Of a DNA stretch of 14,661 nt, positions 8,013 through 14,661 are shown one piece after another. The position numbers and the translations under genes are program-made. The stretch is taken from positions 1 to 14,661 of the forward strand of contig CALSCO010000494.1 of NCBI GenBank assembly GCA_943704415.1, written 5' to 3'. Below the pieces are notes generated by a model. It was given only the letters and a program-made list of their open reading frames with translations, had not been told where the DNA came from and searched no databases. How positions within the stretch are numbered: position 1 is the first letter of the stretch; each line of letters begins with the position of its first letter. Origin of the DNA: Parvularia atlantis (taxonomy: Eukaryota > Opisthokonta > Rotosphaerida).

Positions 8013-11000
8013 ATGACAGCGTGGCCGCGACCAAGTGCGACCAGTCGTGCCGGGCGTGCTCGGCGGCTCACGTCGCGTGCGTGTGCGCGCCCAGACGGCC
8101 TGCAGGACGTCTTCGAGACGCCGCCGGTCGTGCGGCCTGCTGCGCCGCTGCTCCGGCCGGCGCCGCTGCCCAGGTGCGTGGCGATGCCGCACCGCCTGCC
8201 GCGCGTGCTCAACCGCGCGCCGCAGCTTCGCGCAGCCCGTGCTGCCCCCGCCGCTGCCGCTGCCGCCGCTCCCGTTGCCGCCGCTGCCCGGGCTGCCGAT
8301 GGCACCGCTGCCGCTGCCGCAGCACATGCCGTCGTACGACCAGGTCGTGAGCTCCGCCAAGGCCGCCGCGACCGCAGCAGCGGCAGCGGCCGCCGCGCAC
8401 GCGCAACGCCAGCACCTCACGGCGATCAGCACGCCGTCCGGGTGCGGCCTGCTCGGCGTGCATGTGCACACGCAACTCACGATGCGCTGCGTGGCAGATG
8501 GTCTGAGCACACGAGCGACACGGGCGCGCGGTACTTTTACAACATGTACAACCAGGTCAGCACGTACGACTGCCCGCCCGAGCTCGCCCAGACCGGATCG
8601 ATGCAGGGCGCGGCGTGCGTAGTGCCGTGCCCGTCCACTGCCGCCCGCCTCACGCCGCGCCGCGCGGCGCAGCGGCAACCCCTGGACAGAGTACAAGAAC
8701 GACACCGGCCGTCCATACTGGCACAACCGCCTCACGGGCGCCTCGACCTGGACGCGGCCGGCCGAGCTGGGCGACGGCTCGGCCGCCAAGATGCCGGCGG
8801 CCGCCGCACCGGCCAAGCCACGGCCAGCGCTGCTCGCGGTAGGGATACCGCGGCCGCGGCCCGAGGGTGCGCATGCACTGCTGAGGCTGCTGGTGCATCT
8901 TACCCGAGCGGCGCGCAGCCGCCACACCGCTGCCCGCGCCTGCCGCTGCGCCGAACGGCGCGCACGAAAAGGGCGACCCGGCCACGTACAAGGTCAACGG
9001 CGAGGTGTACCAGTGGAAGTTTGACGAAAAGGCGTGCACGCGAGCCCCATCGCCTGCCGCGCATTGCGCTGACGACGACGTGCGCGCACAGGGACGGCCC
9101 AAGGGCCGCGACGCCAAGTCGTCGGGCGACGAGTCGGACGACCCGGGTGAGGTCGAGGGCGCGGGCGTCACTGGCAGCTGACTGCACGCATCGCAGATCG
9201 CAAGCGCGACAAGAAGAAGAAGGGCGGGGCGGGCCGCGCGACGTCGCCGCCGCTGGTCGTGCAGAGCAAAGAAGAGGCTGCGCAGATGTTCAAGGCGCTG
9301 CTGGAGGTGCGCCGCGGGGGGTGTGCGTCAGCCGCCGGCTGTTGACGCGTCCTCGCTGCGCACGCGACAGGATCACGGCATCTCGCCGGCCGAGCAGTGG
9401 AAGGACGTTGTGGCGGACCTGCAGGCTGACAAGCGCTTCCTGGTCATCGCAACGATGGGCGAGCGCAAGAAGGTGCCGCCGGCCCGCTTGTGACCCCGCG
9501 ACTACGCGCTCACCGGCCGTGCGCGTGCAGCTGTTTGAGGAGTTCAAGGTGCAGAAGAAAAAGCAGGCCGAGGAGGCGCAGCGCGCCGCGCGTCTCAAGG
9601 CCAAGGCCGACTTTCTCGCGATGCTGACGGAGCTGGGCGGTGCGCAGAGGCTCGCGCACCCGGGCCGCCGGCTGACGGCGCCGCAGACGTCACGCCCAAG
9701 GCGCGCTGGGTCGACGTGCGCCGACGCGTCGAGGACGACCCGCGCTACGCTGCGGTTGAGTCGCCTACGGAGCGGGAGGCGTTGTTTGACGACCGCATCT
9801 GGGAGGTGTGTGCGGCACACGAGGTGCTGCCGGCAGCAGCCAAGCATGCGCGTGCGCCTTGCACAGCTGACCAAGATCGAGGAGCGCAAGCGCAAGCACG
9901 GCGAGACCGCGTTCCTGGCGCTGCTGCGTGACATGGACGTCAAGGCGGGAGCACGCTGGGCGGACGAGGAGGTGCGCACGCAGCGACAACTATGCCACGG
10001 TGCCTCACTGCTGCGACAGGAGCGCCTGGCCAAGGACGAGCGCTTCGAGGCGCTCGGGCCGGAGGAGCGCAAGCTGGCGTTCCGCGAGTACGTGCGCAAG
10101 CTCAAGAGTGACGAGGTGCGCGGGTGTTTGCAGGCGCGCGGGCTGTGCTGGCTGACCTGATGCGATCGCGCAGGACGCGGACACACAACGCCGCACGGCC
10201 GAGCGGCTTGCCAGGGAGCGCGCCGTGCGCGAGCCACTGCGCGCCCTCCTGGTCGGGCTGGCCGCCGACGGCAAGGTGTGCGCACCGTCAGCGGGCCCCT
10301 AGAGAGATGGTTAACGCGTGTGCACGCCGCCAGCTCTGCGCACGGACGGCGTGGCCGGACGCAAAGCCGCTGCTGGACATGGACGCGGCCTACGGTGCCG
10401 TCGTGGAGCAGCTCGGCGCGGACGAGCCCAAGGTGCGCTCCTGATCTGCCAGTGGGCAAGAGCGCGGTGGCTGATCCGCCACCCGTCGCCAGGCCATGTT
10501 TGAGGTGCTGCAGGGCGAGCTTGGCAAGGTGCTCGAGGCCGATGCGCAGCTCGTGCGGGCAGCGCACCGTCTGAGCGGCGCCGCGTTCGCACCCGACACG
10601 ACCGAGCAGCAGTGGTACGCCAAGGTCAAGGGCGCGATCGGCGTCGACGGTGCGCGCTTGTGTGGTGTTGGTGCGCTCGCACGGGCCTGAGTCTCGGTGT
10701 CAGCGCGTGTGCGTGTGGCGCTGGCCTACATCCGCGACGAGCGTCCTTTGCATTTGCAATGGGCCGTGCAGGTGCGCGCCGCGCTTGTTGTTCATCCGTC
10801 TCACGCTTGACGGCGCGCAGGACCTCAAAGAGAGCACGCTTCGCCGCGAGCGCGCCCTGCTGGCCAAGCGTCTGCAGGCGGAGCAGCGGCTGCACGAGGC
10901 CGTCCACGGCGCGATCTCCGGCTTGCCGGACCGGTCGCTTGTGTGGGACACCGTTGCCGAACGCCTCACGGTGCGACAGCGGTTACCATGGTGCCTGCGA

Positions 11001-12362
11001 CCGCACGCGCTGACGCCGGCTGTAGGGGCGAAGCGAGTGGGCCGCGCTCGACGGTGACGACCAACGACGCCGCACGATCGTGGCCGAGGAGCTGCAGCTA
11101 GAGCGCAAACGGCGGCGCGAACAGTCGCAGGCGCAGCAGGCGCGTGTGCTTCGGCTGGCGAGGACGGGCAATGCTGACCTGTCATGCACGCACAGAGTGC
11201 ACGGCGGACCTCCCACGGCGAAGACGGCGAGCTCGATGACGTCGAGGAAGGCGAAGTCGACGAGGTGGACGCTGCAGCGGTCGCACCCACGGTGGCCCCC
11301 CAACTGCCTGGCTTGACGTGCGCGGCGTGCTGATCGCCCGCGTCGCAGCCGGCGGACGTGCTGGACACCGGCGACGACGACTTGCTGACACTGGAGGACG
11401 GCGAGGAGCCCGCGGAGCCGCCGCTCGACGTCGTCGTGGCTGCGGGTGCGGGAGCGCTGCGGGCGAGACACACCGCATGCTGACGACGCCGCAGTGCTCA
11501 TGGTCCCGGCGTACGGGCTGGTCGCCAACGCGGCCCGGGTCCGGCGCAAGCCGAGTCGCAGTCCAAGCCCGGCCGAGAACACCAGGCGCACACGCGCGCG
11601 CAGCCGTAGCCCTAGCCGCAGTCCAGGCCGCGGTCGCAGCCCAAGTCGCAGCCCGAGCCGCAGCTCGAGCCGGAGTCGCGGTCAGAGTCGGAGTCGCAGC
11701 CGCACGCCTCCGCCGGCGCCCCTGCCAGCGCGCCGGGGCGCACCAAGGCGCAAGTTTGCGCGAGCTCCCGTGAGCGAGGATCAGGTGCTGACGTTTGTGC
11801 CGGGCAAGGACCCGTGGCAGCCCTCGCCGGAGCAGCAGGTGCTCAAGGCGAAGCGGTGTGCCGACGGCTATGCGGATCGTTTTGTGCGCGTGTGTGACGG
11901 CACGCGCTGCACAGGGCCGATGCGCAGCGCGGCGTCGCCAGGGGCAAGGGCCGCAAGCTGCCGGCGCCTGCATCACGCGCGCCCGCAGTACCGCATCCCG
12001 TGCGGCGACCGCCTGAGCCGCGTGACGACGAGCCCGAGGAGGGCGAGGTGCGCGAGGACCAGGTGCGCGGGGACCGGGAGCGCGAGGAAGGCGAGGTGTC
12101 TGGCGACGAGGAGGAACGCGAAGCGGGCGATGTGTCGGACGACGAGCAGCGCGAGGAGGGTGAGGTCTCGGACGACGAGGACGGCCCGCACGCGCCGCGC
12201 CGCAAGCGCCCTCTGCACGATGACGACGACGACGACGACGACGACGGCGGCGAGCCGGAGGATGGCGAGATCGAACCGGACGACGGCGAACGCGAAGAGG
12301 GCGAGGTGTCGGACGAGGACGAGCCGCGCACCACCCGGCCGCGCAAGCGAAGGCACGGTTGA
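8013..12362 (+). CDS. TCERG1/CA150-like WW-FF protein with RS domain and acidic tail
   Basis: Twenty-three inferred exons: 8013-8034, 8095-8173, 8226-8441, 8498-8614, 8673-8866, 8919-9031, 9092-9146, 9197-9306, 9371-9472, 9531-9639, 9687-9805, 9867-9971, 10020-10115, 10174-10275, 10334-10432, 10493-10649, 10704-10771, 10821-10970, 11026-11145, 11196-11291, 11349-11445, 11495-11855, 11915-12362. They total 3135 nt (1044 residues; human TCERG1 is about 1100). Order: Pro/Leu- and Ala-rich N-terminus; WW1 about 106-140 ([15 protein letters not shown]); WW2 about 148-180 ([15 protein letters not shown]); a degenerate WW-like piece near 235; about six FF domains from 290 to 695 ([33 protein letters not shown]); an RS domain about 795-850; a tail with repeated EEGEVSDDE and a nine-Asp run. 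WW-FF proteins couple RNA polymerase II elongation to splicing in the nucleus. PRP40 is the alternative; FF sequences and number favour TCERG1. The least certain joins are 9031/9092 (GC donor) and 11291/11349. Confidence 0.83.
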
Positions 12363-12397
12363 CACACTTTCTTGGCACATTTGCAGACAGCTGGCCG

Positions 12398-14362
12398 TCA
12401 CTGTCGCACAGAGAAGAACCGGCGCACGTCTTGGTTGCCCATGGTGGCAGGCTCGGGGGCGCGGCGCTGCTCGGCGTGTTTGCGTGAGCGCCCAGGCCAC
12501 GTGCGACAAGCGCACGCGCACGCACCGAGCGCGGCCCACTGCGAGCGCCATGCTGCGCCCACGCCGGGTCGGTGACGATCGGGTGCGGGTACGCCTGGCC
12601 GACGACGCAGCCCGCCTGCTGCTGTTCGTGCGGGCTGAGCAGCCACGGCGTGTGCACCCTCGGCCCGCGGATGTTGCGCAGCTCGGGGCACCACAGACGT
12701 ACGTAGTCGCCGTTCGGGTCGTAGTCGTGCGCCTGCTTGATCTGCGCGCCGTGCGCGGTGGTGAGCAGCCGGGTTGCACGCCGTGCATGCGGGCCGCGCG
12801 GACCATGTTGAACTTGCGGTTCTCGCGCGGGTCGTTGCCGACACCGGCGACGTAACTGTGCGCGCACAGACGAGGGTGAGCACGGTGTGGCCGCGCACAC
12901 GCAGTCGGCACGCACGTCCAGTTGCCGTAGTTGCTCGCGACGTCGTGGTCAATCAGCTGCTGCTCAAAGTACTCGGCGCCCATGCGCCAGTCGATCTTCA
13001 GGTCCTTGGCCAGGAACGACGCGACGTTCTGCCGTCCGCGGTTGGACTGGAAGCCTGTGCGTGCGGTCAGTGCACCGATGCGCAACAGCAGCGCGCACGC
13101 GCCAACGCGCACCCGTGGCGGCGAGCTCGCGCATGTTGGCGTCGACGAAGGGCACGCCCGTGCGGCCCTCGACCCACGCGCGGAATTTGGCCGGATCGCG
13201 CGACCACGCCGCACGCACGTGTCGCGGCCCGTCCAGGTGGAACAGGGCGTTGCCGTGCTTGAGCATGACGAAGTGGAAGTAGTCGCGCCAGGTCAGCTCA
13301 AACAGGAGCCAGTACGTCGACTCGTTGGCCCCGTGCTGGCCCTCGTGCCGGCGCACCTCGGCGTGGACGAGCCGCGGCGAGAGGCACCCGAGCGCGAGCC
13401 AGGGCGAGAGCTTGCTGGAGTAGTCGGCGCCGACGAGGCCGTTGCGCGTCTCCTTGTAAGTGCGCAGGAGTCCGCGCTCGAAGATGTAGGTGTGGACGTG
13501 TGCGAGCGCGGCCGTCTCGCCGCCGGCGAAGGGGAAGGCCGAGCGCGCGTCGGCCACGCTCTCGGCAATGCCAAAGTGTGCGGGCGCGGGCACGGCCTCG
13601 GAGGGCACGGCGTGGCCGTCGGCGGTCGTGGGCAGGGGGCGGAGGCGCTCGGGCATTGCGAGGCACGGCCGTACGCGGCAGTCACGCTCGACACGGGTGC
13701 GGAACTGCGTGAACGTGTCGGGCACGGCCGCGACGGGGTAGGGCAGGTCGTCGGCGTGGAACAGCGTCGAGCCCCAGAACGTCTTGACGGGCACGCCGCA
13801 CCGCTGCGTGAGCCGGCGCTCGACGTCGATCTCCTCACTGGCGACCTGCGACGCGCGTCAGGCCCCGAAGCGCGCGGATCGGCACGCAGGGCGCACCTCG
13901 TCCTGCAGGTACACGGCCTTGACGCCGGGCACGGCGCGCACGAGCTCGGGAACGACGGCCTCGGGCTCGCCCACGCGCACGATCAGGTCGCTGCCGCGCG
14001 CCTGCAGTGTGCGCTTGATGTCGAGCACGCTCTCGACGATGAAGCTGCGCCGCGCGCGGTCACGTCGCCTTGCCGCCGCCGCACCGCACCGCCCGCACCG
14101 GTAGCGGTGCGCGCCCGTGCGCGGCAGGCCAAAGTAGTACGTCTTGGCAAACTGGCGCGGGTCGAAGCAGAACACAGGCAGGACGCGCTCGGCGGCCTCG
14201 TGCGCGCGCAGCAGCACCTCGTTGTCGTGCCAGCGCAGGTCGTTGCGCAACAGGCACAGCACGACGCCGCCCGCCGCCGGTCTGCCGGAGGCAAGAGCGG
14301 GTGAGCGAGCGAGCGAGCGAGCGACCAGCGCAGACGATCGGTCGATCGGCGCACCGAGCCAT
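12398..14362 (-). CDS. CRY-DASH cryptochrome/photolyase
   Basis: Eight inferred exons on the minus strand: 14362-14355, 14281-14099, 14044-13897, 13845-13113, 13054-12916, 12855-12804, 12741-12526 and 12466-12398. They total 1548 nt (515 residues), normal for the family, with every junction restoring conserved sequence. The photolyase N-terminal domain starts [16 protein letters not shown] and includes [12 protein letters not shown]. The FAD-binding half has [99 protein letters not shown] and [12 protein letters not shown], which are signatures of CRY-DASH. Family members bind FAD and a folate antenna and repair cyclobutane dimers in single-stranded DNA; some also signal. The C-terminus is a short basic tail ending [12 protein letters not shown]. 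The first exon holds only eight coding bases; its ATG is supported because the splice yields [17 protein letters not shown]. It converges on the WW-FF gene with 35 bp between stops. Confidence 0.95.
14303..14322. repeat. (GAGC)5 tandem repeat in CRY-DASH intron 1
   Basis: Five GAGC units within the 73-nt first intron (14282-14354) of the CRY-DASH gene. On the coding strand it reads GCTC repeats just upstream of the acceptor and a likely branch site (GCTCACC). Confidence 0.85.
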
Positions 14363-14602
14363 TCGTGTCACCGTAGAGACCTTTTCAAGCCGGCGCGCTT
14401 TATGAAGCAAAGTGACCCGCTCAAGTTCTCTCTATTTTTCTCTTTTCCGTCAGCGCACTCTGCTCCAGTGAGCGACTCCGCTTTGTTTGCTTTTGCACGA
14501 ACTGATGTTTGCAATTCGGCTTTACAGGTGCGTATAAAAGCCTGTGCGCGCCTTGTGTCTTTCCAACCATTGTGAACCATTATGCTATTCTGATCTGCAA
14601 AC
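14363..14602. promoter_or_regulatory. Divergent promoter region between CRY-DASH and the right-edge gene
   Basis: A 240-bp, comparatively AT-rich gap between two start codons pointing outward. TATAAAAG at 14533-14540 lies about 63 bp before the plus-strand ATG at 14603, a convincing TATA box with an initiation site expected roughly 30 bp downstream. On the minus strand a weaker CATAAAG at about 14397-14403 lies some 35-40 bp before the CRY-DASH ATG. A plus-strand pyrimidine-rich block (14425-14450) lies between them. No light-response element is claimed. Confidence 0.6.
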
Positions 14603-14661
14603 ATGTCTGCATCAACGACCACACACGTGTTCCTATCAGGCAAGGAGATCCGCAAGCGCTA
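14603..14661 (+). CDS. N-terminus of a protein, possibly alanyl-tRNA synthetase (partial)
   Basis: ATG at 14603 (AACATGT, A at -3) opens 19 codons, MSASTTTHVFLSGKEIRKR, before the window ends in the middle of a codon. The TATA box at 14533 and the AT-rich leader support a real start. SGKEIRKR followed by a codon beginning TA resembles the conserved opening of alanyl-tRNA synthetases (EIRxxFLDFF type), but eight residues are too few to identify the family. The presence of a gene is fairly secure; the product is a guess. Confidence 0.45.
   Translation, partial: MSASTTTHVFLSGKEIRKR

Noticed and set aside
9290-10567. 425-residue open frame on the minus strand opposite the FF domains
   Set aside because: It runs across both exons and introns of the plus-strand gene without a domain, so it is a composition artefact.
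11182-12915. 577-residue open frame on the minus strand treated as one gene
   Set aside because: Only 12526-12741 of it is a true CRY-DASH exon; the rest is intron and the antisense of the WW-FF gene's 3' exons.
14303-14322. Regularly repeated GAGC considered as a CRISPR-like or regulatory array
   Set aside because: The unit is 4 bp with no spacers and it lies inside an intron; it is a simple microsatellite.
1-14661. tRNA, rRNA or other structural RNA genes
   Set aside because: No tRNA B-box-like GGTTCRANNC with paired arms and no rRNA-like stretch was noticed on either strand; a covariance-model scan would be needed to exclude small RNAs fully.

Overview
The window reads as nuclear DNA of a GC-rich, very compact unicellular eukaryote. 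The evidence is five spliced protein genes carrying about 38 inferred introns of roughly 46-82 nt, eukaryote-type proteins (CRIB, UBL+AN1, WW/FF and CRY-DASH proteins) and a DIRS-like retroelement. I cannot place the lineage from sequence alone; a free-living protist is a reasonable guess. All exon structures were inferred by eye from reading-frame joins, splice sites and a recurring CTSAC-like branch motif. No transcript evidence was available.

Layout from left to right: (1) A minus-strand gene (1-835, 3' end outside the window) encodes a low-complexity protein with a CRIB-like Rho-GTPase-binding motif. (2) Diverging from it, with overlapping start codons, a plus-strand gene (837-2097) encodes a seven-repeat PLL/DUF346-like beta-propeller lectin. 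(3) At 2252-3947 lies a 5'-truncated DIRS-like tyrosine-recombinase retroelement. Its RNase H is frameshifted, and the middle of its recombinase gene (about 3433-3620) is inverted in place. (4) At 3948-5641 is a gene-free, C-rich stretch with a plus-strand cluster of TTTSSCGC (E2F-type) motifs, probably the upstream region of the next gene. (5) At 5642-7790 is a ZFAND4-type protein (ubiquitin-like domain plus C-terminal AN1 zinc finger). (6) A CA microsatellite fills much of the 222 bp before the next gene. (7) At 8013-12362 is a 23-exon TCERG1/CA150-like WW-FF protein with an added RS domain and an acidic tail. (8) Converging on it with only 35 bp between stops, a complete 8-exon CRY-DASH cryptochrome/photolyase occupies 12398-14362 on the minus strand. 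(9) A 240-bp divergent promoter region with a TATA box leads into the first 19 codons of another gene at the right edge.

The genes do not form an obvious pathway. They look like ordinary neighbouring nuclear genes: one signalling, one lectin, one ubiquitin-related, one transcription/splicing coupling and one blue-light/DNA-repair gene, interrupted by one decayed retroelement. The observations most worth following are the self-contained inversion inside the recombinase, the GTGCG 5' splice-site preference, the E2F-like array and the overlapping divergent starts.
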